In this document: one piece after another, positions 18,101-26,828 of the stretch
Layout: every line of letters begins with the position of its first letter
Position numbering within the stretch: position 1 is the first letter of the stretch
Origin: Flammeovirgaceae bacterium BBD 1991-12
GTDB taxonomy: Bacteria; Bacteroidota; Bacteroidia; Cytophagales; Cyclobacteriaceae
Length of the DNA: 44,147 nt
Assembly: GCA_001657315.1 (NCBI GenBank)
Contig: LYSV01000083.1
Span: 1 to 44,147 of the forward strand
Direction of reading: 5' to 3'
Translations under genes and position numbers: made by a program
Notes under the pieces: generated by a model
What the model saw: the letters and a program-made list of their open reading frames with translations, nothing else
What the model was told of the DNA's origin: nothing
Database searches by the model: none

Positions 18101-18397
18101 TCAAGGTGGGACATACGTCTGTTACAGGATTTCAAATTTGGAAATGGAAATTCCATCCAGTTCAGTATTGATATCCTCAATGCCACGAATCTGATAAATT
18201 CTGATTGGGGAGTAAGGGAATTCCCCACCAACACACAACCCATAGGGCTGTTAAGGGATAGTTTTGGGAACAACATCCTGGCCAATGACGGATCCCCTAT
18301 CTATACCTTCGATCCCGGCCTTAGGGAAACCTATACACCCGATACCGGGTTACTGTCCCGGTGGCAGTTGCAGTTTGGGTTGAGGTATAGTTTTTAA
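15149..18397 (+). CDS. Oar-like TonB-dependent outer-membrane receptor
   Basis: A 1082-residue outer-membrane protein. A signal peptide (about 1-24) is followed by a carboxypeptidase-regulatory-like domain (about 30-115; NGKVTDSGGEGLPGATI), a plug-like region (about 130-245; RSASDIYRLTPSSDGNSFAG, FNNFSLDGSIFNNPFG, SGFTGASVNAVTKSGTNEFHG) and a long beta-barrel ending in LQFGLRYSF. These are hallmarks of the Oar (omp-alpha-related) receptor group, which carries large substrates, in some species proteins or peptides. It lies 206 bp after the response regulator. The substrate is unknown; the DUF885 peptidase-like gene downstream hints at peptides. Confidence 0.93.
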   Translation: MKKIYQPLFMVFCALFAAVPSFPQGVTTASLNGKVTDSGGEGLPGATIIALHQPTGTQYGTSTRPDGRYTLPNLRIGGPYKITVSFVGYSDQTRDGINLLLGQNLKLDIALVEDVQTLGEVVITADNETFNNDRTGQAVSFSNEEIRKLPTITRSASDIYRLTPSSDGNSFAGRNDQFNNFSLDGSIFNNPFGLDAATPGGQTDAQPISLDAIDQIQVAVAPYDITQSGFTGASVNAVTKSGTNEFHGTVFSFYRTDELTGSQVEGEDVFVPDLTQLQFGFSIGGPIIKDKLFFFANTEIERRENLGSSFFADRGQGGNNVSRVTAADFETVGTALRSIGYEPGPFEGYTHDTENEKGIIKIDWNMGKNHTLTATYNFLNASRDLPANPTAIGRRGPDAVTLQFFNSGYRINNKINSGLLELRSLFGNKYSNKFQIGYSEFIDSRDPFSTPFPVLNINQDGVRYIVAGHEPFSINNRLDQFVFQITNNFEIYAGDHTFTAGVNLERFSFDNSFNLGVYEPFELFGPLEGNTDPYAGGTFGPGFNSVTDFVAFVESGQMARVAAFSQGVFDTNNANDSWALAESTIGQFALYAHRWQVNDNFTLTYGVRMDIPLYFDTEDKVLENIERKGGVFDPDTNPFATYDPSIEYFDEDGNTRFFDQTELPEQTPLISPRVGFNWDVNGDQSLQVRGGSGLFTGRLPFVWIGNQVANPDNFFYQTTDPDFKFPRVWRTSLGADKKFGNDLIGTIDISYTRDINAQFVGNYGLGRPTGTLAGVDNRPIYDPSADRNSAGNNAYVFTNTDEGRTFNLTLEAKKRWSNGTYATLAYNYLNAKDASSLRAEISSDIFDLTPAVGNVNQPVLSNSIYGNRHRFVGTANRTFEYGDGRWATTVSLFYEYAEGGRFSYTYSGDLNNDGSANNDLIYIPTDAEIDQMNFAEVDNNNDGSIDNTAVSQRDALRAFIAQDDYLSENRGSYAERNRSLNPWFSRWDIRLLQDFKFGNGNSIQFSIDILNATNLINSDWGVREFPTNTQPIGLLRDSFGNNILANDGSPIYTFDPGLRETYTPDTGLLSRWQLQFGLRYSF

Positions 18398-18406
18398 CTG
18401 ACATGG

Positions 18407-18426
18407 GGGCGATTCATGAATCGCCC
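18407..18426. repeat. Perfect 20-bp palindrome
   Basis: GGGCGATTCATGAATCGCCC is a perfect palindrome 10 bp after the Oar-like receptor stop. This motif is a widespread intergenic palindrome in several phyla. It may help end transcription or stabilise the mRNA, though no T-tract follows. Confidence 0.75.
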
Positions 18427-18446
18427 TACAAAGAAAGCAAAACTCC

Positions 18447-18560
18447 ATGATAAAACTCCTGATCATCCCACTGGTCTGTGCTCTTACCCTCACAGCCTGC
18501 AATAAATCAACGACTATGCCCTAGGGTGATGCGGATCGTGAAGCATTTCAGCAAATACTG
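18447..18560 (+). pseudogene. Detached lipoprotein signal segment of the DUF885 gene, ended by in-frame TAG
   Basis: The ATG at 18447 opens a typical lipoprotein signal (MIKLLIIPLVCALTLTAC, Cys18) followed by NKSTTMP and then an amber codon at 18522-18524. After the stop, the same frame continues without interruption (GDADREAFQQILVDYYEERL) into the DUF885 body. The stop separates the export and anchoring signal from the enzyme domain, so this is most simply a nonsense mutation; a sequencing error or programmed readthrough remain possible. Confidence 0.75.
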
Positions 18561-20243
18561 GTGGATTACTATGAGGAACGGTTGCAGTTTTATCCCATGG
18601 ATGCGACCTATACTGGAGATGACCGGTACAATGATACGCTGAACATCGATATCTCGGATACCTACAGGGCTGCACTGGGCGACTTCTATCGTAAATATCT
18701 GGATAAACTGGCCTCTGTAAAAAGAGCTGTGCTGAATGAAAATGATCAGATGAGCTTCGATATTCTCCGGTGGGAATGCGATATTCATCTTGAAGGATTG
18801 CAATTCCCTACACACCTGATGCCGGTTGATCAGTTCTGGTCGCTGCACCTTACCATAGGGCAGTGGGCAGGTGGTACCTCCGCTCAGCCCTTCAGGACCG
18901 TGAGAGATTATGACAACTGGCTGAGGCGGCTGGAGGATTTCCTCCAGTGGTGTGACACAGCCATGGTCAACATGAAAAAGGGAATGCAGCAGGGGTATGT
19001 TTTACCCAAATCACTGGCCCTGAAGGTGATCCCGCAACTGGATGCACTGGATCATGGCCCGGTGGAAGAGCATTTGTACTATTCTCCTGTCACCATGCTC
19101 CCAGCTGGTTTTTCTGCCAGTGAAAGAGAACGGCTTATTACGGAATACACTGATATGATCGGAGAGGGTATTATACCCACTTTTGGTCGGTTGAAGGATT
19201 TTTTTCAGGAAGAATATCTCCCTGTATGCAGGGAAACAGCTGGTATATGGAGTATACCGAATGGGGAGGAATACTACAGGCACCAGATCAGGCGCTTCAC
19301 CACCACCAACATGACCTCAGAGGAGGTTTTCGAACTGGGAAAAAGTGAAGTAACCCGTATCCTGTCTGAAATGGAGACGGTAAAAAAGAAAGTGGGTTTT
19401 GTAGGGGATCTGAAATCATTTTTTGATCACGTAAGGTCCAATCCGGACCTGATGCCCTACAACGATCCGACAGAGGTAATAACCCATTTTAACGAGATCC
19501 ATGATCGGATGAAACCCCACCTACCGGTGTTGTTTGACCTTGTGCCGAAGACAGGTTTTGAAGTACGAAGGACGGAAGCCTTCCGTGAGGCTTCAGCCAG
19601 TGCCGAATACCAGCCGGGGTCCAAAGACGGCAGCCGGGCCGGTATTTTTTATGTACCGGTTCCCGATGTCACAGGCTATAACCACTATGCTGACGAATCA
19701 CTGTTTTTACATGAAGCTATACCGGGCCATCATTACCAGATCTCGCTTCAGCAGGAGAATGAGGATCTTCCTGAGTTCAGAAGATCGCTCTGGTACAGTG
19801 CCTATGGAGAGGGATGGGCGCTCTACAGTGAGTCCCTCGGCGAGGAGCTCGGGCTTTATGAAGATCCCTACCAGTACTTCGGAATGCTCGGGGCGGAGAT
19901 GCACAGAGCTATCCGGTTGGTGGTAGATGCCGGTATGCATGCTAAAAAGTGGACAAGGGAAGAGGCCGTTGGATATTCGCTGGATAATGAAGCTGAAGCT
20001 GAGGCAAGTGTGATCTCAGAAATAGAGCGCTATATGGCCATGCCTGGTCAGGCCCTCTCCTACAAGATCGGGCAGCTTAAGATCCGTCAGCTCAGGCAAA
20101 AGGCATCAGAACAATTAGGGGAGCATTTTGACATCAGGAAATTTCACAACACTATACTGGCTCCCGGTTGCGTACCACTAAAGATCCTGGAAGACAAGGT
20201 GGATGCATGGATTGAGCAGGAGCGGTCGAAGCATGGAGTATAA
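18561..20243 (+). CDS. DUF885-family metallopeptidase-like protein (body; native 5' end interrupted)
   Basis: The intact body is 560 codons from a GTG at 18561, or 598 codons plus stop if read from the ATG at 18447 through the amber codon. The DUF885 signature zinc motif HEAIPGHHYQ is present, with the downstream GEGWALYSESLGEELGLY stretch supplying further conserved acids, and the C-terminal region (NEAEAEASVISEIERYMAMP, GQLKIRQLR) fits the family. Members are usually exported lipoproteins of presumed peptidase function. Without its signal, any product started at 18561 would stay in the cytoplasm. The body shows no further stops or frameshifts, so the lesion is recent or suppressed. It follows the Oar-like receptor and is convergent with the AraC gene. 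Confidence 0.85.
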   Translation: MDYYEERLQFYPMDATYTGDDRYNDTLNIDISDTYRAALGDFYRKYLDKLASVKRAVLNENDQMSFDILRWECDIHLEGLQFPTHLMPVDQFWSLHLTIGQWAGGTSAQPFRTVRDYDNWLRRLEDFLQWCDTAMVNMKKGMQQGYVLPKSLALKVIPQLDALDHGPVEEHLYYSPVTMLPAGFSASERERLITEYTDMIGEGIIPTFGRLKDFFQEEYLPVCRETAGIWSIPNGEEYYRHQIRRFTTTNMTSEEVFELGKSEVTRILSEMETVKKKVGFVGDLKSFFDHVRSNPDLMPYNDPTEVITHFNEIHDRMKPHLPVLFDLVPKTGFEVRRTEAFREASASAEYQPGSKDGSRAGIFYVPVPDVTGYNHYADESLFLHEAIPGHHYQISLQQENEDLPEFRRSLWYSAYGEGWALYSESLGEELGLYEDPYQYFGMLGAEMHRAIRLVVDAGMHAKKWTREEAVGYSLDNEAEAEASVISEIERYMAMPGQALSYKIGQLKIRQLRQKASEQLGEHFDIRKFHNTILAPGCVPLKILEDKVDAWIEQERSKHGV

Positions 20244-20323
20244 TCAGCCCCCGGCTTTTCTCTCTCAGTTACTGGAAAGCCTCCTTTACCCTGACTCAAT
20301 ACCAGAGACTTCGATTAGCTGCG

Positions 20324-21274
20324 CTAGTAATACCTTTTTCTAAAAGCAGCCGGGGCCGTTCCTTTTAGCTTGCTGAAGACTTTGGTCAGGTGGTACCGGT
20401 CGGTAAAGCCACACTGCATGGCTATGGTTTCTATGCTTGAATTGGAATGGAGCAGAAGGTTACTGGCCTTGTCTATACGCATATGGGTGAGATACTTGCT
20501 CGGGCTCTTCCCGATATTCCTTTTGAAAAGTCTTGAAAAAACACTCGGGGTTAAAAACAGTTGCGCTGCCAGTGTTTCATTGGTCATTTTTGCATCGGTG
20601 TTTTCTTCCATGTATTTCAGAATATCCATTATCCGCCGGTCCACTTTCTTTAACTGCCAAATGGCATCCGGAAGGCTGTCAATCGAGGAAAGGATCAAAC
20701 TGTATATATTCAGGCTTTCCTTTAACGAGAAATTGCGGGAGCCCTTTATCAGCGATGCCCGGATAGTTTTGAGATGTTTTCTGGTCTCTTTGGATAACGC
20801 TACGTTATAGACCCCGGGCCTGACGTCATCATATGGAAAGCCGAGGGTAAAGTGAGTAAAAAAATGCAGAATGTCTCCCCTTTCATGATGCCTTTTTTCC
20901 TCTTGCCGGGAGTTTATACGGCCACATTTGAAAAAATAATCTGATTCTTCGCTTAATTTTTGATGCACAATACCATTGGAGAAAGGCGTATGGGGAGGTA
21001 TGAGATAGATATGATCAGGCTTTAAAAATGTCCTTTTCTCATCGTAATACACATAGGCGCCCTCGTTTTTGTTCCAATATAACCTCCAGTAGGGGAATGA
21101 CATTTTCTTCCCTTTCCAGATCTCAAGCCACCAGTAACGGCTACATAGAATGTTAAGATTGATCCGCCTAAAGGTCTGAATATTTTCTGACGGATCCCCG
21201 CTTTTAGAGATCTCCCGTGTTACAAGCATTGAAGTAAATGTCAAAATATACACAAACTTATCAGAAGTTGACAT
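20324..21274 (-). CDS. AraC-family transcriptional regulator
   Basis: A 316-residue regulator. The C-terminal AraC DNA-binding domain (about 215-316) holds two helix-turn-helix units (MTNETLAAQLFLTPSVFSRL and SIETIAMQCGFTDRYHLTKV) and ends in APAAFRKRYY. The N-terminal part (about 30-170) reads like a cupin-type effector-binding domain (YLIPPHTPFSNG). It is transcribed away from the susC gene, 424 bp apart, and is the only regulator next to this PUL, so it is the likely sugar-responsive activator in place of a hybrid two-component system or SusR. A phased direct repeat in the shared region is its best operator candidate. Confidence 0.92.
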   Translation of the reverse strand: MSTSDKFVYILTFTSMLVTREISKSGDPSENIQTFRRINLNILCSRYWWLEIWKGKKMSFPYWRLYWNKNEGAYVYYDEKRTFLKPDHIYLIPPHTPFSNGIVHQKLSEESDYFFKCGRINSRQEEKRHHERGDILHFFTHFTLGFPYDDVRPGVYNVALSKETRKHLKTIRASLIKGSRNFSLKESLNIYSLILSSIDSLPDAIWQLKKVDRRIMDILKYMEENTDAKMTNETLAAQLFLTPSVFSRLFKRNIGKSPSKYLTHMRIDKASNLLLHSNSSIETIAMQCGFTDRYHLTKVFSKLKGTAPAAFRKRYY

Positions 21275-21698
21275 TTTTTGAAAAAGGTGATAGAGTTATT
21301 TTTAATATGGCAAAAAAAAGTACTTAAAGGGCCTCTAAATTGTTGAATTGACAAATTAGAGTAGAATATGTATGCACTAAACAAGATGCAACGCTATGAA
21401 TATTCTGGACGCAGACAGCAAATGGTATTCCTTCTTGACATAATATACATAAAAATGGAAGTTCATGATTTTCAAACCCAGGTGATTGTTGTATCCATGC
21501 AAATTCAGCATGTGTCTATGCAAATTCAGTATAAGAAAATCAACTAACCGGTATTTAAATCAACGGGCCACGATCTGTAGCAAGACTGGTGAGAGACAAT
21601 GACTTGAGGGCGATCTTTTGACAGGCAAAGCTATTCTTTGCGATGCCCCACCACAGACTTCAAAACTGTCTGGATTTAACACTTGTAAACCACACAAT
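21275..21698. other. Divergent regulatory region between araC-type gene and susC
   Basis: This 424-bp AT-rich gap holds the promoters of both genes. It contains the paired ATGCAAATTCAG boxes annotated separately, and a weaker dyad TTGT-N7-ACAA near 21341. A longer reading of susC begins at 21618, but that extension has no signal peptide and is rejected. I see no small gene. Confidence 0.5.
21497..21529 (+). promoter_or_regulatory. Candidate AraC operator: ATGCAAATTCAG direct repeat, 21-bp spacing
   Basis: ATGCAAATTCAG occurs exactly at 21497-21508 and again at 21518-21529. The 21-bp period equals two DNA turns, putting both boxes on the same face, as expected for the tandem half-sites bound by AraC-type dimers. 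It lies about 170 bp before the susC ATG, just upstream of a plausible promoter (TATTTAAAT near 21552). Confidence 0.6.
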
Positions 21699-24600
21699 AT
21701 GAATAAAACTCTACTGCTTAAACTATTTTTAGCAACTTTTTGGACTTTATCTGTAATAGGCATGCCTATGGCAGATGGTGCCGGTCATGCATCCGGTGGC
21801 TCAACTAAAAACATACCTGAAACAACCAACGGCTTCGTCAGGGTTTACGGAACGGTAACCGATGAAAATGGAGAGGGCCTGCCCGGGGTGAATATTTTAA
21901 TAAAAGGAACAAGCATAGGCACGGTCACGGATGTCGAGGGAAACTATGAGATTGATGTGTCCGATGGAAGTGCAGTGCTCGTTTTCAGTTCGGTAGGTTA
22001 CGTAAAGGAAGAGATCCTGGTGGGGAACCAAAGCAGGATCGATATCATGCTTTCCATGGACATCTCCGTGCTCACGGAGGTAGTGGTAGTTGGATATGGC
22101 ACCCAAAGAAAAGGGGAGTTGACCGTGGCCGTATCAAAAGTAGATACGGACATACTCACCGACATGCCCATCACCTCGATCGATCAGGGTCTGGCAGGTC
22201 GGGTGGCGGGATTGGACCTGGTGAACCCATCGGGTCAACCGGGTGCCACCACTTCTATTCAGATCAGGGGCGCCAATTCCGTCAACTCCAGCACGGACCC
22301 GCTCATCGTGATCGATGGATTTCCCGTATCTTCCAGCTCTGACCAGGGCATCACATCCGGAACCATTAATACGATCGCTGAATCGGAGCAGGTTAACCTT
22401 CTGGCCTCCATCAACCCCAATGACATCGAGTCCATTGAGGTTTTGAAGGATGCTGCCGCCACTTCGATCTACGGTGCCCGTGGTGCGAACGGAGTCATCC
22501 TGATCACGACGAAATCGGGCAGAGAAGGGAAGTCTGACGTATCTTTCAGGGCGGCATATAGTGTGGCTGACTTTGCCCGGACCTGGGACATGATGAATTC
22601 ATTCCAGTATTCCCAGCAAATGTTCCAGCTGTATGAAAACAGTGACGGATTCAATACCGATGAAGCCTTCCGGTCCGACCTTGGCTTGTTACTTCCGGTC
22701 AATTTTGATACGGATTGGATTGAGGAATCGGCTGAGCTTGCCCCTACTACCGATGTGGGCGTTACCATTTCCAGTGGCACCAAAACCAGCCGTTTGTCCG
22801 CCTCACTGGGTTACTTTGACCAGCAGGGTGTACTTCGGAATTCCGAATATCAGCGCTACACCGCCCGTCTGAAAGGCCAGAGCTCTTTTCTGAATGAGCG
22901 GCTTACGCTTGGTCTGAGTACCAATTTCACCTATGTCAACAGTCGTACCCTCAGCAGCAATCAGGTCTATACCCGGGCACTATACCTCGCTCCCATCTAT
23001 CCTACGCATTTTCAGCGTGGTGAATTTGAAGGTACCCCGTTTGCCAATTTTGAATTTCCACTGGAAGAGGTATTTGGTAGTAGCTTTGGTGTTCCCGGAG
23101 GCAGCGCTACGCCCAACGGAAGTAATCCATTATATGCGATAGATCATGTAGAGTCACCGGTAATATCCAGCCGGGTCCTCGCCAATACCTTTGTGGAGGT
23201 CGAGATCATTCAGGGGCTGAAGCTCAGGTCTTCGTTTGGGATTGATTTGAATAATCGCAAGAGTAAGGTTTATCTGCCCGTCATTGGGCGTTATCAGAAT
23301 ACACCGGGGTCTGGTTTTGGTGCTGCCATTTCCCAAAGCCAGGGGATGGACTTTACGTGGCTCAACGAAAATACCCTTACTTATGAGAAGAGCATAGGCG
23401 ACCATTCCTTCAGCGCGTTATTGGGGCAGTCGACCCAGAGTTATTACCTGGAAACCTTAGGACTCAACGCTAATGAGCCGGATGACCAGGTGGGCTTGCT
23501 TTACGGACGGGGTGACAATCCTTTTTTCATCGACGGAAACCAGTATTCTATTGGTGTAAATACCAAACGCCAGGAAAGGCTTGCGGAAACAAAATATGAC
23601 GATTGGGCCTTCGCCTCGTTTTTTGGCCGTGTCAATTATAGCTATAAAGGCAAGTATCTGTTTACGGGGACTGTACGCAGGGATGGAGCTTCTCAATTTG
23701 CCGATGACAGGAAATGGGGTGTTTTCCCTGGTGTTTCCTTTGCCTGGAACATGCATAACGAATCATTCTTCAATTTCAACAAAGTCAATGAGCTGAAATT
23801 AAGATTAAGCTGGGGCCAGGTAGGCAATCATCAGATTGGAAACTTCAATTCACTTCAGTTCAGTTCGCCTTCTGCGGATCCTGTTCTCATTGGAAGATAC
23901 GCTTTTGAGTATCTTGAACCTGGCCGATTGGTGGATCCTGAGTTGTCCTGGGAAACTACCCAGCAAACCAATGTGGGTGTAGACGTAGCCCTGTTCAATG
24001 ACCGTATTACCGCTACTTTTGAGGCTTACTGGAAGAATACCTTTGACCTCTTATTTGAAGAACCTGTCCCCTATACCTCTGGCTTTACTAACATACAATT
24101 TACGAACAACGGCAGTCTGAACGTTTCAGGGATTGAGTTTTCTGTGAACGCCGACATCATCCGATCCAATGGAAAAAACAAACCCAGCTGGAACGTGGGT
24201 CTTGTGATGGATCACTATACTATAAAGGTGAAAGACCTGCCCTCGGACCGGGGGTGGGTAGGGAATGAAATACGAAGCTACCCGGATGAAAAAGGAGGTA
24301 GATTCTATGGTCTTATTGTGGACGGGATATTTCAATCCGATGCAGAAGCTCAAAACAGTGTGCAGGGCCAGTATGGAGCCAGGGCCGGAGATTACATTTA
24401 TCGGGACGTAGGACGTGTTACAGAAGATGGAACTATTGTGATGGAACCGGATGGTCAGATCACAGATGCCGACCGCGTGGATCTGGGTTCGGCGATACCA
24501 ACGGTGCGTCTGGGATTCAACTCCGCTCTTAGCTACAGGAAGTTTGACCTTAACCTGTTTTTCAAGGCTGCCCTGGGTCACAAGGTATACAACCATGCCA

Positions 24601-25022
24601 GACGCAACCTGCTGGAATTTAACGGGGCGAGGAACAGCATTACCGATGTACAGAATGCCTGGAGCCCTCAGAATACGGGCAGTGATATTCAGCAGATCCG
24701 GATCAATCGCGGAGAACCTGAGGTAGCCAGAATTGGGGGCAATAACAATCGAAACGTGATCAGTGCCTTTGTAGAAGACGCAGGGTTCCTTCGGTTGCAA
24801 TCCGTGTCATTGGGCTATCGGTTCTGGCAGGGAAATTTGCTGGGGGAGAAAATGTCTACGGCAAGGGCGTTTATCACTGCACAAAATCTTTTTGTACTCA
24901 CAGGGTATGACGGACTGGACCCGGAAACGTCAGAGGGAGACACCTTTGTGAACAGCGGCCTCGACATCGGGGTTTACCCCAGAACACGAATATTTACGCT
25001 GGGCTTAAATTTTAATTTTTAG
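21699..25022 (+). CDS. SusC/RagA-family TonB-linked outer-membrane transporter
   Basis: A 1107-residue glycan importer. The start at 21699 gives the signal peptide MNKTLLLKLFLATFWTLSVI; the longer frame from 21618 is not used. A carboxypeptidase-regulatory-like domain (about 46-125; YGTVTDENGEGLPGVNILIK) leads to the SusC linker and plug (VVVGYGTQRKGELTVAVSKV; SIEVLKDAAATSIYGARGAN, then GVILITTKSG) and a barrel ending TLGLNFNF. It is followed with zero spacing by SusD, the usual paired surface lipoprotein, so the two form the oligosaccharide-import complex. Expression is probably driven from the AraC-controlled region upstream. Confidence 0.95.
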   Translation: MNKTLLLKLFLATFWTLSVIGMPMADGAGHASGGSTKNIPETTNGFVRVYGTVTDENGEGLPGVNILIKGTSIGTVTDVEGNYEIDVSDGSAVLVFSSVGYVKEEILVGNQSRIDIMLSMDISVLTEVVVVGYGTQRKGELTVAVSKVDTDILTDMPITSIDQGLAGRVAGLDLVNPSGQPGATTSIQIRGANSVNSSTDPLIVIDGFPVSSSSDQGITSGTINTIAESEQVNLLASINPNDIESIEVLKDAAATSIYGARGANGVILITTKSGREGKSDVSFRAAYSVADFARTWDMMNSFQYSQQMFQLYENSDGFNTDEAFRSDLGLLLPVNFDTDWIEESAELAPTTDVGVTISSGTKTSRLSASLGYFDQQGVLRNSEYQRYTARLKGQSSFLNERLTLGLSTNFTYVNSRTLSSNQVYTRALYLAPIYPTHFQRGEFEGTPFANFEFPLEEVFGSSFGVPGGSATPNGSNPLYAIDHVESPVISSRVLANTFVEVEIIQGLKLRSSFGIDLNNRKSKVYLPVIGRYQNTPGSGFGAAISQSQGMDFTWLNENTLTYEKSIGDHSFSALLGQSTQSYYLETLGLNANEPDDQVGLLYGRGDNPFFIDGNQYSIGVNTKRQERLAETKYDDWAFASFFGRVNYSYKGKYLFTGTVRRDGASQFADDRKWGVFPGVSFAWNMHNESFFNFNKVNELKLRLSWGQVGNHQIGNFNSLQFSSPSADPVLIGRYAFEYLEPGRLVDPELSWETTQQTNVGVDVALFNDRITATFEAYWKNTFDLLFEEPVPYTSGFTNIQFTNNGSLNVSGIEFSVNADIIRSNGKNKPSWNVGLVMDHYTIKVKDLPSDRGWVGNEIRSYPDEKGGRFYGLIVDGIFQSDAEAQNSVQGQYGARAGDYIYRDVGRVTEDGTIVMEPDGQITDADRVDLGSAIPTVRLGFNSALSYRKFDLNLFFKAALGHKVYNHARRNLLEFNGARNSITDVQNAWSPQNTGSDIQQIRINRGEPEVARIGGNNNRNVISAFVEDAGFLRLQSVSLGYRFWQGNLLGEKMSTARAFITAQNLFVLTGYDGLDPETSEGDTFVNSGLDIGVYPRTRIFTLGLNFNF

Positions 25023-26726
25023 ATGGATCCATTCAAAAAAACATATAGTATGGAAGGCAGGTTGATCAGCAGTTTAGCCGTGGCAATTTTCATTTTGCTG
25101 ATGGGCTGTACGGACTTTCTCGAGGAAGAACACCCTACCAAGGCAACAGGTGCCAGTTCAATAACCGATGCCACTGATGCTACGTTAGCTGCCAATGGTC
25201 TGTATGTAGCACTCAACGGGGACAATGGCCTGAACGGACTTTATGGTCACGATGAGCCTTCATTATGGTATTTCGACGAAATGCGTGGAGATGATGTAAC
25301 CATAGATCTGGGTTACCTTGACCGGCGCGCCGATCGTTGTGTGAAATACTATGGCTTTTCCTATGGCGAAGAGGAGGCAAGTATTGAGTCATTGTGGGAA
25401 TACCTCTATGAGGCCATTTATCATTGCAACTGGGTGATCGAATCGGTGGAAGGCAATAGCGCCCTCAATCAGGAGGTGCAGGAAGAAGTGCTCTCACAGG
25501 CTTATTTCATGAGAGGTTTCTATCACTTTACGCTGGTGCGGCTGTGGGGCGATGTGCCACTAATGCTCAGTACACCGGCAGACAGGGATGCCTTCAAACC
25601 AGCAAAAACCGATGAGGAGATAGTATGGGAATCGGTGCTGGAGGACATGGAAATAGCAGCTGCGATGACGGGGTTGATCCCTGAGGTAGCTGATGGCAAT
25701 GGAGATAAAAACAAGGGATATGCCAATGAAGCAGTGATCCATGCCATGGCTGCCAGAGCCTATCTTTATCGGCCTTCCGGTGATAAAACGGCGGACTACC
25801 GAAAGGTAGAGGAACATGCCATGGAGGTAATCAATATGGGCATGTATGAGCTTGAAGATCCCTACACCAATTTGTTCTCAACGGATGATGACTTCTGGCA
25901 GACCAAAAACTCGGAAGTTATATGGCACAGAGGCGCTGCTTCTACCTTTTCATTGAATGATAAATTTTTGGATATCAACTCGCGCCTTTCGTTGCGTTCA
26001 GCCCCTCCCGGGATTACCGCGGCCCGTGCATTGGTCACTACCACCGGGATCTTCGCCGGATCCCGTCCAGGACGCGCCATCTGGGCGTCATCACCTGAAA
26101 TTGCCCAAATGATGCAGGAGGCCTTTGACAATGACGGGGATTTGCGGATCACCGAAACGTTTTACTATCCTACATATAACCACTATACCAATGCTGCTGA
26201 TAATATTTTTGACGTGATCGATTCGCGTACCGGGTTGAACGACTGGTTATCTGATCGCAGTACCGGGGCGCCGCTCTACTTCTACAAATTCAGATACAGC
26301 AACACTGAGGTCATTGATGCTCAGGAAATGATCTACAATAGTGTTACCCCCAGTATCATCCGCTATGCCGATGTGTTGCTTATGCTGGCCGAAGCAAAAG
26401 CCCGGCTCGGAGAAGCCCAGTCCTCGGTGGTGGATGGCAAAACACCTTTGCAGGCCGTGATGGAAAGAGCGGGTCTTACAACCGGTTGGGAAAGCCCCAC
26501 TGTCGATGTGATTCTTGAGCAACGCCGAAAGGAACTGGTGGGTGAGTGGCTCAGAGTTCCGGATCTGATACGCTTAAGGCAATTGGAGCAGGCCCATACC
26601 CGGAAGGCCGGCGCCCTTACGGACAATTATACCTTGCCGTGGCAGGAGAAATTTAATTACCTGCCCATCCCCAGGAGAGAACTTGAATTGAACGAAAACC
26701 TCACGCAACATGAGTTATGGAGGTAA
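25023..26726 (+). CDS. SusD/RagB-family glycan-binding lipoprotein
   Basis: A 567-residue surface lipoprotein with lipobox LMGC (Cys29), or 558 residues if the ATG at 25050 is used. The SusD N-terminal motif (CTDFLEEEHPTKATG), the TPR-bearing helical part (YFMRGFYHFTLVRLWGDVPL) and the C-terminal motif (ILEQRRKELVGEWLRVPDLI, then NYLPIPRRELELN) are all present. It caps the SusC channel and delivers glycan. Its ATG directly abuts the susC stop codon. Confidence 0.95.
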   Translation: MDPFKKTYSMEGRLISSLAVAIFILLMGCTDFLEEEHPTKATGASSITDATDATLAANGLYVALNGDNGLNGLYGHDEPSLWYFDEMRGDDVTIDLGYLDRRADRCVKYYGFSYGEEEASIESLWEYLYEAIYHCNWVIESVEGNSALNQEVQEEVLSQAYFMRGFYHFTLVRLWGDVPLMLSTPADRDAFKPAKTDEEIVWESVLEDMEIAAAMTGLIPEVADGNGDKNKGYANEAVIHAMAARAYLYRPSGDKTADYRKVEEHAMEVINMGMYELEDPYTNLFSTDDDFWQTKNSEVIWHRGAASTFSLNDKFLDINSRLSLRSAPPGITAARALVTTTGIFAGSRPGRAIWASSPEIAQMMQEAFDNDGDLRITETFYYPTYNHYTNAADNIFDVIDSRTGLNDWLSDRSTGAPLYFYKFRYSNTEVIDAQEMIYNSVTPSIIRYADVLLMLAEAKARLGEAQSSVVDGKTPLQAVMERAGLTTGWESPTVDVILEQRRKELVGEWLRVPDLIRLRQLEQAHTRKAGALTDNYTLPWQEKFNYLPIPRRELELNENLTQHELWR

Positions 26727-26828
26727 CCGTGCGTGGATTACATAAAGACTGGTATCCCGGTGATCACGGGAGCTCTCTGTCAAAAAACGATCAAACTCCA
26801 GTAATTTTTAAACAAATACCTAACAATT

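Noticed and set aside
20370-20810. 146-codon plus frame opposite the AraC-type gene
   Set aside because: Antisense shadow of a well-supported regulator.
21618-21698. N-terminal extension of susC
   Set aside because: The added 27 residues precede the true signal peptide and have no secretion features.
26755-26771. Small hairpin TCCCGGTGATCACGGGA between susD and the FnIII-FISUMP gene
   Set aside because: Short stem without a T-tract; too weak to call a terminator.
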